The notes under the pieces: model-generated
The model's database searches: none
What the model saw: only the letters and a program-made list of their open reading frames with translations
What the model was told of the DNA's origin: nothing
Assembly: GCF_900446255.1 (NCBI RefSeq)
Contig: NZ_UIGI01000001.1
Location: forward strand, 770,763 to 834,762
Reading direction: 5' to 3'
From: Buttiauxella agrestis
Lineage (GTDB): Bacteria > Pseudomonadota > Gammaproteobacteria > Enterobacterales > Enterobacteriaceae
DNA length: 64,000 nucleotides
Translations under genes and position numbers: made by a program
Shown: positions 48,247-59,226 of the stretch, one piece after another
How positions within the stretch are numbered: the first letter of the stretch is position 1
Layout of the letters: every line of letters begins with the position of its first letter

Positions 48247-49233
48247 TTACTCGTCTTCTAATGAATAAGGCAGTCGCTCAATAACAAGCTCACTGCCCAC
48301 ATCATCACGGACACGTAGCACGCTGTCGGCTTCCAGATCGTTATTCATCACTACCTGCACCAATACGCGCCCATCATCAAGCTGACTTGCAGCCAGCACA
48401 GTGCCGGTACGACGCCAGTTTTCGCCCATTTTCAGCTCGAGATCTTCGCCCGCTTCCGGCAGACGGCTGGCTTTGCCTGCAAGGAACCACAGCGCACGTT
48501 TATTCGCGCCACGGAACTTCGCGCGGGCAACCATTTCCTGGCCTGTGTAACAGCCTTTTTTGAAGCTGATACCGCCAAGTGCCTGAATATTGGTGGCCTG
48601 CGGGATGAACTGCGCACTATTTGGAGCATCAATGACCGGAATACCGGCTTCGATCTCTAGCGCCAGCCATTGTTGGCTATCATTGCGCTGCGCTTCACCG
48701 TGTAACTTTTCAGCCAGCGCCTGCGCGGTAGCCTCATCGGTGACCAGCATGAAACGCTCGGCAGGGAGGTTAAACCACAGAAGGGTGGTTGCGCCTTCTT
48801 GAACGACCGGGTTTGCTTCATCAGGCAGAGCGGTAAACACATTTGCCAAAGCGGCGCGAGCCTGGAAACCTGCCACGCCCAGCAGCACGCTTTCGTCATC
48901 AGGTGTGATGGTGACTTTGGAAAACACCGCGTATTTTTTCAGTTCGACAAGTTGCGCGTCGCGCAGATTACGGCGCTCAATCAGCGAAAACCCTTCGCCG
49001 CGGTGGAACAGGCGCAGGTTACTCCACATTTTCCCTTTCGCGTCGCAGTGGGCGCAAAGTGTGTGCTGATTTGGTGTCAACTGCGCAACGTCAGCAGTGA
49101 CCTGGCCTTGCAGGTAGTTTTCTGCATCTTTGCCCGTCACGTTTGCCAAAGCCCAATCATCAAGAGTCATGAGAGTTAGCGGCAGGCGGGCTGCGGCCGT
49201 AGGCTGACGTGGAGGAAATGGAGTGAAAGCCAT
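48247..49233 (-). CDS. ygfZ: Folate-binding Fe-S cluster protein YgfZ
   Basis: 328-residue cytoplasmic protein of the GcvT-like fold that supports maintenance or assembly of certain Fe-S enzymes (for example MiaB) in a folate-dependent way. The family signature [17 protein letters not shown] (Cys near residue 228) is present. Start 49233 ([12 protein letters not shown]) agrees with the E. coli N-terminus; the longer open frame to 49404 is not conserved. Divergent from sdhE with about 250 bases between. Confidence 0.94.
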   Translation of the reverse strand: MAFTPFPPRQPTAAARLPLTLMTLDDWALANVTGKDAENYLQGQVTADVAQLTPNQHTLCAHCDAKGKMWSNLRLFHRGEGFSLIERRNLRDAQLVELKKYAVFSKVTITPDDESVLLGVAGFQARAALANVFTALPDEANPVVQEGATTLLWFNLPAERFMLVTDEATAQALAEKLHGEAQRNDSQQWLALEIEAGIPVIDAPNSAQFIPQATNIQALGGISFKKGCYTGQEMVARAKFRGANKRALWFLAGKASRLPEAGEDLELKMGENWRRTGTVLAASQLDDGRVLVQVVMNNDLEADSVLRVRDDVGSELVIERLPYSLEDE

Positions 49234-49479
49234 AGAGATGTCCCAGGTTATTGAGCAGAGATATGGCTCAATGGTAAAAGAGCCATTTGGCAATGCAAGC
49301 AGTTTGATCATGCGAATTGTGCGCTTACGGGAATTCTCGCAAGGTGAATGCAACGACAACACGTTGCAAATTATTCTCTCGAGAAAGTGCGCAAACGGTA
49401 ACATTCAGTTAATGCGTGCAATAAAAACACGTTACACTAAGATTTGTATCTTCTTTATCAGATAACCAGGAAAGAGCAC

Positions 49480-49746
49480 ATGGATATCAATAACAAAGCC
49501 CGAATTCATTGGGCGTGCCGCCGGGGAATGCGCGAGCTGGATATTTCGATTATGCCATTCTTTGAATATGAATATGACTCGTTAAGCGCTGAGGATAAAC
49601 AATTGTTTGTTCGCTTGCTGGAAAGCGATGATCCAGACCTGTTCAATTGGTTAATGAATCATGGCAAACCGGCAGATACAGAGCTGCAACGGATGGTGAC
49701 ACTGATTCAGACACGGAATAAAGAACGTGGTCCTGTGGCAATCTGA
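49480..49746 (+). CDS. sdhE: FAD assembly factor SdhE
   Basis: 88-residue cytoplasmic protein promoting covalent FAD attachment to SdhA and FrdA. The essential RGxxE motif is present as RGMRE (15-19), and the usual ALWNWLM-like region appears as LFNWLMNHG. Same length as E. coli SdhE. ATG preceded by AGGAAAG. Its last 20 bases overlap the GTG start of ygfX in another frame, so they are co-translated. Confidence 0.95.
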   Translation: MDINNKARIHWACRRGMRELDISIMPFFEYEYDSLSAEDKQLFVRLLESDDPDLFNWLMNHGKPADTELQRMVTLIQTRNKERGPVAI

Positions 49747-50149
49747 TCTTCGCGTCTCCTGGCGTGCACAATGGCTTTCACTATTGGCCCACGGTCTGGT
49801 CGCACTGTTTGTGCTGCTGATGCCGTGGCCGATGAGCTACACGCTAATCTGGATGCTACTGCTTTCGCTGGTGGTTTTTGACAGCGTACGTAGCCAGCGC
49901 CGTATACATGCCTGCCAGGGCGAAATGAAAATCCTGACCGACTACCACCTGCGTTGGCAAAATCAGGAATGGGAGATCGTGGGTTCACCCTGGATGCTGC
50001 GTAGCGGAATGATGTTGCGCTTACGCCGCGTTGGCCGTAAACGCTGCCAGCATTTATGGTTGTCTGCCGACAGCATGGATACAGGCGAATGGCGTGATTT
50101 GCGCCGCCTGATGCTGCAACAGCAAGCCAGCGGCAGAGGTCAAGCCTGA
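49727..50149 (+). CDS. ygfX: Inner-membrane protein YgfX (CptA)
   Basis: 140-residue membrane protein with two adjacent helices (about 17-55) and a soluble C-terminal part; partner of SdhE, reported as an inhibitor of FtsZ/MreB polymerisation (CptA) in E. coli. GTG start inside the end of sdhE (20-base overlap); the first residues [16 protein letters not shown] are conserved with E. coli. Convergent with fldB, only 7 bases between stop codons. Confidence 0.92.
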   Translation: MVLWQSDLRVSWRAQWLSLLAHGLVALFVLLMPWPMSYTLIWMLLLSLVVFDSVRSQRRIHACQGEMKILTDYHLRWQNQEWEIVGSPWMLRSGMMLRLRRVGRKRCQHLWLSADSMDTGEWRDLRRLMLQQQASGRGQA

Positions 50150-50156
50150 GCGGTTT

Positions 50157-50678
50157 TCAGGCAAACTTCTCGGCCATTTCTACGAGAATTTGATCACACC
50201 AGTTTTCGATTCGCTCATCGCTTAAATCGTATTGATTGGTTTCATCAAGTGCCAGGCCTACAAACAGTTGTCCGTCAGCAATCACCGGTTTTGGGCTAGT
50301 AAATTCATAGCCTTCAGTTGGCCAGTAGCCAATAAACTGAGCGCCGCGTGGGGCAAGTTTGTCGTGCAACATACCCAGCGCATCCAGGAACCATTCGCCG
50401 TAGCCAAGCTGATCGCCCATGCCATAAAGCGCAACCGGTTTGCCTTCAAGATTCAGATTATCCAGTTGATCCCAGACGGCTTCCCAGTCTTCCTGTAATT
50501 CGCCGAAATCCCAGGTTGGGATACCGAGAATCAGCACATCGTACTGTTCCATCATGGCCGGTGAATCATCTTTCAGATTGTGAAGTGTCACCAGTTCCGG
50601 GCCAATGATGTCACGAATTTTTTCGGCAGCCATTTCGGTGTAACAAGTGCTGGAGCCATAAAAAAGGCCAATGTTCAT
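50157..50678 (-). CDS. fldB: Flavodoxin 2
   Basis: 173-residue cytoplasmic FMN electron carrier. The FMN phosphate loop is [15 protein letters not shown] (4-18), and isoalloxazine-contacting loops IPTWDFGE and [11 protein letters not shown] follow. Long-chain flavodoxin type; in E. coli fldB is SoxRS-induced. ATG 50678 matches the E. coli N-terminus and length. Divergent from xerD. Confidence 0.95.
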   Translation of the reverse strand: MNIGLFYGSSTCYTEMAAEKIRDIIGPELVTLHNLKDDSPAMMEQYDVLILGIPTWDFGELQEDWEAVWDQLDNLNLEGKPVALYGMGDQLGYGEWFLDALGMLHDKLAPRGAQFIGYWPTEGYEFTSPKPVIADGQLFVGLALDETNQYDLSDERIENWCDQILVEMAEKFA

Positions 50679-50791
50679 CGCGTTAATAACTCTTTTAAAA
50701 ACGTGCAGACTGGCAATTGTATCAGATCCCATTGTGCATCATGCATAATGGACACAATTCGCCAAACGCGGGGCAAGTAAGTGAGGCAGCA

Positions 50792-51688
50792 GTGGAACAA
50801 GATCAGGCCCGAATCGAACAATTTCTTGATGCGCTCTGGCTTGAGCGGAATCTGGCACAGAACACATTAGACTCCTACCGCCGGGATTTAAAGATGGTGG
50901 CGGAGTGGCTTGAACGCCATGATTTAGATTTGCTGAATGTCCAGACGGGCGATTTGCAGTCGCTATTTGCTGAGCGTCTTGAAGGCGGCTATAAAGCAAC
51001 AAGTTCGGCAAGAATGTTAAGTGCGATGCGCCGATTGTTTCAGTATCTCTATCGTGAAAAACTTCGCGATGACGACCCCAGCGTGATGTTGTCATCGCCA
51101 AAATTACCGCAGCGTTTGCCGAAAGATTTAAGCGAAGCGCAGGTCGAACGCTTGCTACAAGCACCTTGTATCGACCAGCCTATCGAGTTACGTGATAAAG
51201 CCATGCTCGAATTATTGTATGCTACCGGGCTGCGTGTTTCTGAATTAGTCGGCCTGACAATGAGTGATATGAGTCTGCGTCAGGGCGTGGTGCGAGTTAT
51301 CGGTAAAGGTAACAAAGAGCGCCTGGTGCCGATGGGTGAGGAAGCGGTTTATTGGGTAGAAAACTACCTTGAGCACGGTCGCCCGTGGCTGCTTAATGGC
51401 GTGTCGATTGATACCGTTTTCCCCAGTAATCGCGCGCAACAAATGACGCGACAGACATTCTGGCACCGCATCAAACATTACGCGGTGCAGGCGGGAATCG
51501 ACAGCGAGAAGCTGTCCCCCCATGTTCTCAGGCATGCTTTTGCGACGCATTTACTGAACCATGGCGCAGATTTACGAGTCGTACAAATGTTGCTTGGGCA
51601 TAGTGATTTGTCCACCACACAAATTTATACGCATGTAGCGACTGAGCGGTTACGCAAGCTACATCAACAGCACCACCCACGTGCGTGA
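50792..51688 (+). CDS. xerD: Site-specific tyrosine recombinase XerD
   Basis: 298-residue cytoplasmic recombinase acting with XerC at dif to resolve chromosome dimers. N-terminal SAM-like core-binding domain (about 1-90), catalytic domain with Arg in ATGLRVSELVGL, HxxR in LSPHVLRHAFATH, and nucleophile Tyr279 in TTQIYTHV. Start assigned to GTG 50792 (VEQDQARIEQ) because the length then equals E. coli XerD and GTGAGG lies upstream. First gene of xerD-dsbC-recJ-prfB-lysS. Confidence 0.95.
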   Translation: MEQDQARIEQFLDALWLERNLAQNTLDSYRRDLKMVAEWLERHDLDLLNVQTGDLQSLFAERLEGGYKATSSARMLSAMRRLFQYLYREKLRDDDPSVMLSSPKLPQRLPKDLSEAQVERLLQAPCIDQPIELRDKAMLELLYATGLRVSELVGLTMSDMSLRQGVVRVIGKGNKERLVPMGEEAVYWVENYLEHGRPWLLNGVSIDTVFPSNRAQQMTRQTFWHRIKHYAVQAGIDSEKLSPHVLRHAFATHLLNHGADLRVVQMLLGHSDLSTTQIYTHVATERLRKLHQQHHPRA

Positions 51689-51712
51689 GTGGCAGAAGAT
51701 AAAGGAATCATC

Positions 51713-52429
51713 ATGAAAAAGCGTTTGTGGCTGCTCCCATTATTAGCGGCCTCTGTGTCCGGTTTTGTTCATGCTGACGACGCAGCAATCAAGCAGTCTC
51801 TTGCGAAGTTAGGTGTGCAAAACGCTGACATTCAGCCAGCACCTGTTGCGGGCATGAAAACGGTACTAACCGATAGCGGTGTTCTGTATGTGACTGAAGA
51901 CGGTAAACATTTCATTCAAGGGCCGCTGTACGATGTCAGCGGTGCGCAGCCGGTTAACGTCACCAACAAACTGCTGGTGGGTAAACTGAACGCGCTCGAA
52001 AAAGAGATGATCGTCTATAAAGCGCCACAGGAAAAACACGTTATTACTGTGTTTACCGACATCACTTGCGGCTATTGCCACAAGTTGCACGAAGAGATGA
52101 AAGACTACAACGCGTTGGGGATTACCGTGCGTTATCTGGCTTTCCCGCGTCAGGGTCTGCAAAGTCAGACAGAAAACGACATGAAAGGCATCTGGTGCGC
52201 AAAAGACCCTAAAAAAGCCTTCGATGCGGCGATGAAAGGTGAAGCCGTTGCCGGTGGAACGTGTGACATGAACATCGCCAATCATTACAACCTCGGCGTG
52301 CAGTTTGGTATCCAGGGAACGCCGGCAATTGTACTGAGCAATGGTACCGTGATTCCTGGCTATCAAGGGCCGAAAGAGATGAAACAAATGCTGGATGCGC
52401 ACCAGCAGCTTACGAATATTGGCGGGTAG
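51713..52429 (+). CDS. dsbC: Periplasmic disulfide isomerase DsbC
   Basis: 238-residue periplasmic homodimeric thiol isomerase that reshuffles wrong disulfides and is kept reduced by DsbD. Signal peptide 1-21 (cleaved before DDAAIK), N-terminal dimerisation domain, then thioredoxin domain with active site CGYC (119-122) and the cis-proline GTPAIV. A second cysteine pair (IWCAKD and GGTCDM) is retained. ATG 51713 has AAAGGAA upstream. The recJ GTG is 8 bases past its stop. Confidence 0.96.
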   Translation: MKKRLWLLPLLAASVSGFVHADDAAIKQSLAKLGVQNADIQPAPVAGMKTVLTDSGVLYVTEDGKHFIQGPLYDVSGAQPVNVTNKLLVGKLNALEKEMIVYKAPQEKHVITVFTDITCGYCHKLHEEMKDYNALGITVRYLAFPRQGLQSQTENDMKGIWCAKDPKKAFDAAMKGEAVAGGTCDMNIANHYNLGVQFGIQGTPAIVLSNGTVIPGYQGPKEMKQMLDAHQQLTNIGG

Positions 52430-52436
52430 TGGACGG

Positions 52437-54170
52437 GTGAAACAGCAAACACAACTTCGCCGTCGTACCGTTGATGAATCCGTCGTGCTGCCTCAGCAAC
52501 TGCATCCACTCTTAAAGCGCCTGTACGCCAGTCGCGGTGTGCAGGGTGAGCAAGACCTCGAACGTAGTGTGAAAGGTATGTTGCCCTGGCAGCAACTCAA
52601 CGGCATGGATAAAGCCGTTGAGTTGTTACACAACGCTTTCCGCGAAGGTTTGCGCATTATCGTGGTCGGCGATTTTGATGCTGATGGTGCAACCAGCACC
52701 GCACTGAGCGTGCTGGGGCTGCGCAGCCTTGGTTGCCAAAATATCAGTTACCTCGTTCCAAACCGCTTTGAAGATGGTTACGGTTTAAGCCCTGAAGTGG
52801 TGGATCAAGCTCATGCGCGCGGCGCGCAAATGATTTTGACCGTCGATAACGGCATCTCATCTCATAGCGGCGTTGAACGCGCTCATGAGCTGGGAATTCC
52901 TGTGGTGGTGACTGACCACCACTTACCGGGGCCTGAGTTGCCAGCGGCAGAAGCCATCATCAACCCGAATCTGGTCGATTGTGAGTTTCCATCAAAGTCC
53001 CTTGCAGGTGTTGGCGTCGCTTTTTATCTGATGCTGGCGCTGCGCGCGCATTTACGCGAATGCGGCTGGTTTGAACAGCAAGGTTTGGCGATTCCCAACC
53101 TGGCAGAACTGCTGGATTTAGTGGCGTTAGGTACGGTGGCCGATGTCGTGCCGCTGGATACCAATAACCGGATTTTGACCTGGCAGGGCCTGAGCCGAAT
53201 TCGTGCGGGGAAATGCCGTCCGGGCATCAAAGCGCTGCTCGAAGTCGCGAACCGTGAACCTCAAAAACTGGCAGCCAGCGATTTAGGTTTTGCTTTAGGG
53301 CCGCGTCTGAATGCGGCGGGGCGTCTGGATGATATGTCAGTCGGCGTTGCGTTGCTGCTCAGTGAAAACATCGGCGAAGCGCGCATGCTTGCCAATGAAC
53401 TTGACGCGCTAAATCAGACGCGCAAAGAAATTGAGCAGGGGATGCAGGTCGAAGCGCTGACGCTATGCCAGCAGCTCGAACACAGTAACGATGAATTGCC
53501 GTATGGTCTCGCAATGTATCACCCGGAATGGCATCAGGGGGTGGTCGGCATCCTGGCATCACGGATAAAAGAGCGCTTTAACCGCCCGGTTATCGCCTTT
53601 GCGCCAGCGGGTGACGGCACGCTGAAAGGCTCCGGGCGTTCAGTGCAAGGTTTGCATATGCGTGATGCTCTCGAGCGTCTTGATACCCTGCATCCTGGTT
53701 TGATGCTGAAATTCGGTGGCCATGCGATGGCTGCGGGTTTGTCGTTGGAAGAAGCCAAATTTGAAGAGTTCCGTAAGCTGTTTGGCGAACTGGTGGGTGA
53801 ATGGCTCGACCCTGCGCTGCTGCAAGGTGTGGTGTGGTCAGATGGTGCTATTACTGCGCAAGAAATGACGCTGGAAATCGCAGAAATGCTGCGTGATGCC
53901 GGGCCGTGGGGGCAGATGTTCCCCGAGCCACTGTTTGACGGCAAATTCCGTTTATTACAGCAACGGCTGGTGGGTGAACGCCATTTGAAAGTCATGGTGG
54001 AGCCCGTTGGCGGCGGCCCGCTTATCGACGGGATTGCCTTTAACGTCGACACCGCATACTGGCCGGATAACGGCGTGCGTGAAGTCGAACTGGCTTTCAA
54101 GCTTGATGTGAACGAGTTTCGCGGCAACCGCAGTGTTCAATTACTCATCGATCATATCTGGCCGATCTAG
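52437..54170 (+). CDS. recJ: Single-stranded-DNA 5'-3' exonuclease RecJ
   Basis: 577-residue cytoplasmic nuclease of recombination and repair (RecFOR pathway, mismatch repair). DHH phosphoesterase motifs are [12 protein letters not shown] (about 75-86), the DNGISSHSG segment and [15 protein letters not shown]1-type [13 protein letters not shown] and FGGHAMAAG follow. GTG start 52437 chosen on length and first residues ([10 protein letters not shown]) equal to E. coli RecJ. Confidence 0.96.
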   Translation: MKQQTQLRRRTVDESVVLPQQLHPLLKRLYASRGVQGEQDLERSVKGMLPWQQLNGMDKAVELLHNAFREGLRIIVVGDFDADGATSTALSVLGLRSLGCQNISYLVPNRFEDGYGLSPEVVDQAHARGAQMILTVDNGISSHSGVERAHELGIPVVVTDHHLPGPELPAAEAIINPNLVDCEFPSKSLAGVGVAFYLMLALRAHLRECGWFEQQGLAIPNLAELLDLVALGTVADVVPLDTNNRILTWQGLSRIRAGKCRPGIKALLEVANREPQKLAASDLGFALGPRLNAAGRLDDMSVGVALLLSENIGEARMLANELDALNQTRKEIEQGMQVEALTLCQQLEHSNDELPYGLAMYHPEWHQGVVGILASRIKERFNRPVIAFAPAGDGTLKGSGRSVQGLHMRDALERLDTLHPGLMLKFGGHAMAAGLSLEEAKFEEFRKLFGELVGEWLDPALLQGVVWSDGAITAQEMTLEIAEMLRDAGPWGQMFPEPLFDGKFRLLQQRLVGERHLKVMVEPVGGGPLIDGIAFNVDTAYWPDNGVREVELAFKLDVNEFRGNRSVQLLIDHIWPI

Positions 54171-54298
54171 CCCCGTTATCACCTCAATTACTTGGCTATA
54201 AGCCAGACAAAACTATAAAAAGCGGCGTAATTCCGGTAAACTTTCCGGTTTACGACCGCATTTTCGTCTTCTGTCATCAACATAAGATAATACAGACC

Positions 54299-55397
54299 AT
54301 GTTTGAAATTAACCCGGTAAAAAACCGCATCCAGGACCTCACCGAACGCAGCGACGTTCTTAGGGGGTATCTTTGACTACGATGCCAAGAAAGAGCGCCT
54401 GGAAGAAGTAAACGCAGAGCTGGAACAGCCTGATGTGTGGAACGAACCTGAGCGCGCGCAAGCGTTAGGTAAAGAGCGTTCTGCACTGGAAGCCATTGTC
54501 GATACCTTAGACCAAATGACTCAGGGGCTGGAAGATGTTAACGGCTTGCTGGAATTGGCCGTCGAAGCCGACGACGAAGATACCTTCAATGAAACCATTG
54601 TTGAGATAGACCAACTCGAAGCCAAACTGGCGCAGTTGGAATTCCGTCGTATGTTCTCCGGCGAATACGACAGCGCGGATTGCTATATCGACATTCAGGC
54701 AGGTTCTGGCGGCACCGAGGCGCAAGACTGGGCCAGCATGTTGATGCGTATGTATCTGCGTTGGGCAGAAGCGCGTGGTTTCAAAACTGAAATCATTGAA
54801 GAGTCTGAAGGTGAAGTCGCCGGGATTAAATCCGTGACTATTCGCATTCAGGGTGAATATGCCTTTGGCTGGTTGCGTACCGAAACTGGCGTGCATCGCC
54901 TCGTGCGTAAAAGCCCATTCGATTCCGGTGGCCGTCGCCATACCTCCTTTAGCTCCGCTTTCGTGTATCCAGAAGTGGATGACGACATTGATATCGAAAT
55001 CAATCCAGCGGATCTGCGTATCGACGTTTACCGTGCATCGGGCGCTGGTGGTCAGCACGTTAACCGTACAGAATCTGCGGTACGTATTACCCACCTTCCG
55101 ACCAATACCGTGACTCAGTGCCAGAACGATCGTTCGCAACATAAGAACAAAGATCAGGCGATGAAGCAGATGAAGGCGAAGTTATACGAGCTGGAAATGC
55201 AGAAGAAAAATGCTGAGAAGCAGTCGCTGGAAGACAACAAATCGGATATCGGCTGGGGCAGCCAGATTCGTTCTTACGTACTGGACGACTCCCGTATCAA
55301 AGACTTGCGTACTGGTGTAGAAACCCGTAACACGCAGGCGGTACTGGATGGCGATCTGGACAAATTTATCGAAGCAAGTTTGAAAGCAGGGTTATGA
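54299..55397 (+). CDS. prfB: Peptide chain release factor 2 (programmed +1 frameshift)
   Basis: Release factor for UGA and UAA stop codons. The first 25 codons (ATG 54299 to CTT 54373) are followed by in-frame TGA 54374-54376; a +1 shift continues from GAC 54375 to the TAA ending 55397, giving 365 residues, the E. coli length. The GGQ hydrolysis motif lies in [13 protein letters not shown]; the UGA-recognising SPF tripeptide appears in [10 protein letters not shown]. lysS follows after 9 bases. The break is normal autoregulation, not a pseudogene. Confidence 0.97.
54362..54377 (+). other. prfB programmed frameshift site
   Basis: AGGGGGTATCTTTGAC: an internal Shine-Dalgarno (AGGGGG), three bases, then the slippery CTT-TGA-C, identical to the classical E. 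coli RF2 site. Slow reading of UGA when RF2 is scarce allows the +1 slip. Confidence 0.97.
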
Positions 55398-55406
55398 GGA
55401 ACCAAC

Positions 55407-56921
55407 ATGTCTGAACAACAAGAGCAGGGCACCGAAGCGGTTGATCTTAACAATGAACTGAAAGCACGCCGCGAGAAGCTGGCAGGCCTGCGTGAGCAGG
55501 GCATCGCTTTCCCAAATGATTTCCGTCGCGATCACACCTCTGACCAACTGCACGCTGACTTCGACGCTAAAGAGAACGAAGAGCTGGAAGAGCTGGGCAT
55601 CGAAGTTGCCGTTGCGGGCCGTATGATGACGCGCCGTATTATGGGTAAAGCGTCTTTCGTGACTCTGCAAGATGTCGGTGGCCGCATTCAGCTTTACGTT
55701 GCCCGTGATGATTTGCCTGAAGGCATCTACAACGAGCAGTTCAAAAAGTGGGATCTTGGCGATATCCTGGGCGCTCGCGGCAAGCTGTTCAAAACCAAAA
55801 CCGGTGAGCTTTCAATTCACTGTACTGAGCTGCGTCTGCTGACCAAAGCATTGCGTCCGCTGCCAGACAAATTCCACGGTTTGCAGGATCAAGAAGCGCG
55901 TTATCGTCAGCGTTATTTGGATTTGATCTCCAACGATGAATCCCGCAAGACCTTTAAAATTCGCTCTCAGATCATGGCTGGCGTCCGTAACTTCATGGTT
56001 AACCGTGGCTTTATGGAAGTTGAAACCCCAATGATGCAAGTCATCCCTGGTGGTGCTTCTGCGCGTCCTTTCATCACCCACCACAATGCGCTGGACATCG
56101 ATATGTACCTGCGTATAGCGCCGGAACTGTATCTGAAACGTCTGGTTGTAGGTGGCTTCGATCGCGTCTTCGAAATCAACCGTAACTTCCGTAACGAAGG
56201 CATTTCTCCACGTCATAACCCAGAGTTCACCATGATGGAACTCTATATGGCGTATGCGGATTACAAAGATCTGATCGAGCTGACCGAATCTCTGTTCCGT
56301 ACTCTGGCACATGACGTGCTGGGTACAGCACAGGTTCAGTACGGCGAAGAGGTGTTTGACTTCGACCAGCCGTTCGCAAAACTGACCATGCGCGAAGCTA
56401 TCAAGAAATACCGCCCGGAAACCGATATTGCGGATCTGGACGATATGGCTAAGGCTCTGGAAATCGCAGCGGCTATCGGCATCAAAGTTGAGAAGAGCTG
56501 GGGCCTGGGCCGCGTAGTGACAGAAATCTTTGAAGAAGTGGCTGAAAGCCATCTGATTCAGCCGACCTTCATCACCGAATACCCGGCAGAAGTTTCTCCA
56601 CTGGCGCGTCGTAACGACGAAAATCCAGAAATCACTGACCGCTTCGAGTTCTTCATCGGTGGCCGTGAAATCGGTAACGGTTTCTCCGAGCTGAACGATG
56701 CAGAAGATCAGGCTCAGCGCTTTGCAGACCAGGTTTCTGCAAAAGACGCAGGCGACGACGAAGCGATGTTCTTCGACGAAGACTACGTGACGGCTCTGGA
56801 GCACGGCTTGCCGCCAACAGCGGGTCTGGGCATTGGTATCGACCGTATGGTTATGCTGTTCACAAACAGCCACACCATCCGCGACGTTATCCTGTTCCCG
56901 GCACTGCGCCCGGTTAAGTAA
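55407..56921 (+). CDS. lysS: Lysyl-tRNA synthetase (class II)
   Basis: 504-residue cytoplasmic class II aminoacyl-tRNA synthetase. N-terminal OB-fold anticodon-binding domain (about 60-150), then the catalytic core with motif 1 ([13 protein letters not shown]), motif 2 ([14 protein letters not shown]) and motif 3 ([13 protein letters not shown]). One residue shorter than E. coli LysS. Follows prfB after 9 bases, the conserved prfB-lysS operon. Confidence 0.97.
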   Translation: MSEQQEQGTEAVDLNNELKARREKLAGLREQGIAFPNDFRRDHTSDQLHADFDAKENEELEELGIEVAVAGRMMTRRIMGKASFVTLQDVGGRIQLYVARDDLPEGIYNEQFKKWDLGDILGARGKLFKTKTGELSIHCTELRLLTKALRPLPDKFHGLQDQEARYRQRYLDLISNDESRKTFKIRSQIMAGVRNFMVNRGFMEVETPMMQVIPGGASARPFITHHNALDIDMYLRIAPELYLKRLVVGGFDRVFEINRNFRNEGISPRHNPEFTMMELYMAYADYKDLIELTESLFRTLAHDVLGTAQVQYGEEVFDFDQPFAKLTMREAIKKYRPETDIADLDDMAKALEIAAAIGIKVEKSWGLGRVVTEIFEEVAESHLIQPTFITEYPAEVSPLARRNDENPEITDRFEFFIGGREIGNGFSELNDAEDQAQRFADQVSAKDAGDDEAMFFDEDYVTALEHGLPPTAGLGIGIDRMVMLFTNSHTIRDVILFPALRPVK

Positions 56922-56930
56922 GTGGTACTC

Positions 56931-56970
56931 GTTCCTCCCTGCGTCACTGCGGGGAGGAACATCTTCTTTT
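56931..56970 (+). terminator. Terminator of prfB-lysS
   Basis: GTTCCTCCC / GGGAGGAAC stem with a 12-nt loop followed by ATCTTCTTTT. Confidence 0.82.
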
Positions 56971-56995
56971 CAGTTAATGTATTCCGAGGATTAGT

Positions 56996-57757
56996 TTGCG
57001 CAAGGAAAGCACAGTCAGAAAATGGTCACTCAACGCCATCGTCCTGCTCCTGGGCCTGTTTCTCGTCGCTTGCTCATCAAACAAAGCGAGCACTTCTAAA
57101 GCCTCCGCAGGAAACTATAGCGGGCCGGTTTACACCGTTAAACGTGGCGACACACTCTATCGAATTTCACGCATAACCGGCTCAAGTGTTGGCGAGTTGG
57201 CGCGTCTTAATGGCATTTCCGCGCCTTATACCCTGGAAGTCGGGCAAAAGCTTCGCGTCAAAGGCAGCTCCGGTTCTTCCTCGAAGAAAACGGCGGTGGC
57301 AAAAACATCCAAACCACGTTCATCTTCGACCAGCAGCGTTGCTAAAGTGGCAGCACCTCCTGTGGGATCAAAATGCTGGCGCTGGCCGACAACGGGCAAA
57401 GTGATCGTGCCGTTCTCTAATAGCGATGGCGGCAACAAAGGCATTGATATCGCGGGCAAACGCGGGCAACCCATTTACGCCTCTGCCGCTGGAACCGTGG
57501 TTTATGTCGGCAACCAGCTTCGTGGCTACGGCAATCTGGTGATGATTAAACATAATGAAGACTACATCACCGCCTACGCGCACAACGAAACGACGCTTGT
57601 GAACACCAGCCAAAAAGTGGCTGCCGGGCAGAAAATTGCCACCATGGGCAGCAGCGGTTCAGATTCTGTGAATCTACATTTCCAGATTCGCTATCGCGCG
57701 ACCGCCATTGATCCGCAGCGTTATTTGCCTCCTGCGGGCAGTAAACCTTCCTGCTAA
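56996..57757 (+). CDS. actS: LysM-M23 lipoprotein, ActS/YgeR-like amidase activator
   Basis: 253-residue predicted outer-membrane lipoprotein. Signal with lipobox LVAC (Cys about 26), then a Ser/Lys-rich stretch, a LysM peptidoglycan-binding domain (YTVKRGDTLYRISRITGSSV, about 46-90), a low-complexity linker, and a LytM/M23 domain (about 130-250). The M23 zinc ligands are degenerate: the usual HxxxD is GNKGIDI and the HxH is LHFQ, as in EnvC/NlpD-type amidase activators. E. coli YgeR/ActS activates AmiC. TTG start at 56996 with GAGGATTA 6 bases upstream. Confidence 0.88.
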   Translation: MRKESTVRKWSLNAIVLLLGLFLVACSSNKASTSKASAGNYSGPVYTVKRGDTLYRISRITGSSVGELARLNGISAPYTLEVGQKLRVKGSSGSSSKKTAVAKTSKPRSSSTSSVAKVAAPPVGSKCWRWPTTGKVIVPFSNSDGGNKGIDIAGKRGQPIYASAAGTVVYVGNQLRGYGNLVMIKHNEDYITAYAHNETTLVNTSQKVAAGQKIATMGSSGSDSVNLHFQIRYRATAIDPQRYLPPAGSKPSC

Positions 57758-57760
57758 TGA

Positions 57761-57789
57761 TTAAAAGCCAGAGTTAATCTGGCTTTTAA
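57761..57789. terminator. Terminator after actS
   Basis: 12-bp palindrome TTAAAAGCCAGA / TCTGGCTTTTAA with a 5-nt loop, a few bases past the stop codon. Confidence 0.85.
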
Positions 57790-57978
57790 TAAATCCCCTC
57801 GCGCTTGATCTCTGTCACGCATTACCCTGCGTTCATGACTAATAATGCTAAACACTTCGATTCATAATATGAATGGTTAATATTTTGCAAAATAATAACT
57901 GAGTTATAACGAATATAACGAGGTTGATGCAGTTATGATATTTACCAGCCATTCAATGTTAATGGTGAGTAGCAAATA

Positions 57979-59226
57979 ATGACAATACGTATTAACGCAG
58001 ACCAAATAATAGATACCTTTATCCGGTATACAAAAATCAACACCACATCCGTTCCAGATAATCTACAACTCCCAAGCTGTGAAAATCAGTACCAATTAGC
58101 GCAACTTGTCGCCAGCGAATTTGCTGATGTTAGCGATATTCAAGCCACGGTTCATGATAACGCGATTACCGTTTTGAGCCTGCCGGCAAACAGCCCTGAT
58201 ATGCCAGCCATCGTGTTCTTTGCGCATCTCGATACCGCGCCGGATAACGCGAATGACACCCACGCTGTACGCGTGAAAAACTATGACGGCACAGATATCG
58301 TGCTGCCTGCCACGGGTGAAGTGATTGCCGTTGAGGCGTTCCCGGAACTGTTGAACTATGTCGGCCAGGATATCATTACTACTGATGGTACCAGCCTGCT
58401 GGGCGCTGACGATAAAGCGGCGATTGCGGCGGCGGTTGAAGCCATTCGCTATATGATTGCGACGCCTGACTTTAAGCATGGTGATATCAAACTGGTGTTA
58501 TTGCCAGATGAAGAAATAGGTATTCGCGGTGCTAAAGCATTAAACGTTGCCGAATTAAATGCAGACTTTGGTATTTGCCTCGATTGCTGCGGTATCGGTG
58601 AATATGTGATTGAAAACTGGTATGCGGGCAGTGCAAAAATGACCTTTAAAGGCGTCACTGCCCATCCCATGAGTGCAAAAGGGAAACTGGTTAATGCATT
58701 ATTAATCGCAAATGAAGTTATTAATGCACTACCTGAAACCGAACGCCCTGAATTAACTGAAGGTCGTGAAGGGTATTTCTGGGTGAATAAATTCACGGGT
58801 AACACCGTCAGCGCAACACTTGAAATTGCACTGCGCGATTTTGAATTCGATGGCTACCAGAATAGAAAATCCACACTGCGCTTAATTACCAAACAGCTTC
58901 AAAATCGCTTCGGCCAGGACAATATTACTCTGGAGTTATCTGATACCTACGACAACGTCAAAGCGGGTCTGGATAAAAAGCCGGAGATTATTGCCAGCGT
59001 GCAACAGGCGATGCGTAACCTGAATATCGAACCGAAGCCACTCATTATGCGTGGCGGTTATGATGGCAGCGTTATCACGCCAGCGGGTCTACCGACGGTG
59101 AATATCTTTACCGGTGCCCATAATTTCCACTCAACTAAAGAATTTCTGCCCGCAGAATCTTTGCGCCTGGCCAGTGAAATGCTGTTGGAAATTATCGCCC
59201 TAAGTGCTCAAGAGGTTTGCGCGTGA
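57979..59226 (+). CDS. PepT-like M20 metallopeptidase
   Basis: 415-residue cytoplasmic M20B peptidase resembling peptidase T (tripeptidase). Zinc ligand motifs are FFAHLDTAPD (about 78-87), TSLLGADDKAA (about 136-146), the catalytic glutamates in LLPDEEIGIRG, and the C-terminal GAHNFHSTKEF. It is clearly a divergent homologue of E. coli PepT, likely a paralogue, so specificity may differ. The 221-base upstream gap is AT-rich with no clear operator. Its stop overlaps the GTG start of a transporter gene, suggesting joint import and hydrolysis of a small peptide or amidated compound. Confidence 0.88.
   Translation: MTIRINADQIIDTFIRYTKINTTSVPDNLQLPSCENQYQLAQLVASEFADVSDIQATVHDNAITVLSLPANSPDMPAIVFFAHLDTAPDNANDTHAVRVKNYDGTDIVLPATGEVIAVEAFPELLNYVGQDIITTDGTSLLGADDKAAIAAAVEAIRYMIATPDFKHGDIKLVLLPDEEIGIRGAKALNVAELNADFGICLDCCGIGEYVIENWYAGSAKMTFKGVTAHPMSAKGKLVNALLIANEVINALPETERPELTEGREGYFWVNKFTGNTVSATLEIALRDFEFDGYQNRKSTLRLITKQLQNRFGQDNITLELSDTYDNVKAGLDKKPEIIASVQQAMRNLNIEPKPLIMRGGYDGSVITPAGLPTVNIFTGAHNFHSTKEFLPAESLRLASEMLLEIIALSAQEVCA

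Noticed and set aside
54299-54376. prfB read as a pseudogene because of the early TGA
   Set aside because: The TGA is the programmed frameshift site with all required signals.
55812-56873. 353-codon minus-strand open frame
   Set aside because: Antisense to lysS; long shadow frames are expected in genes with strong codon bias.
57758-57978. FNR site upstream of the PepT-like gene (TTGATGCAG near 57923)
   Set aside because: Only one half-site matches; the second half is poor.
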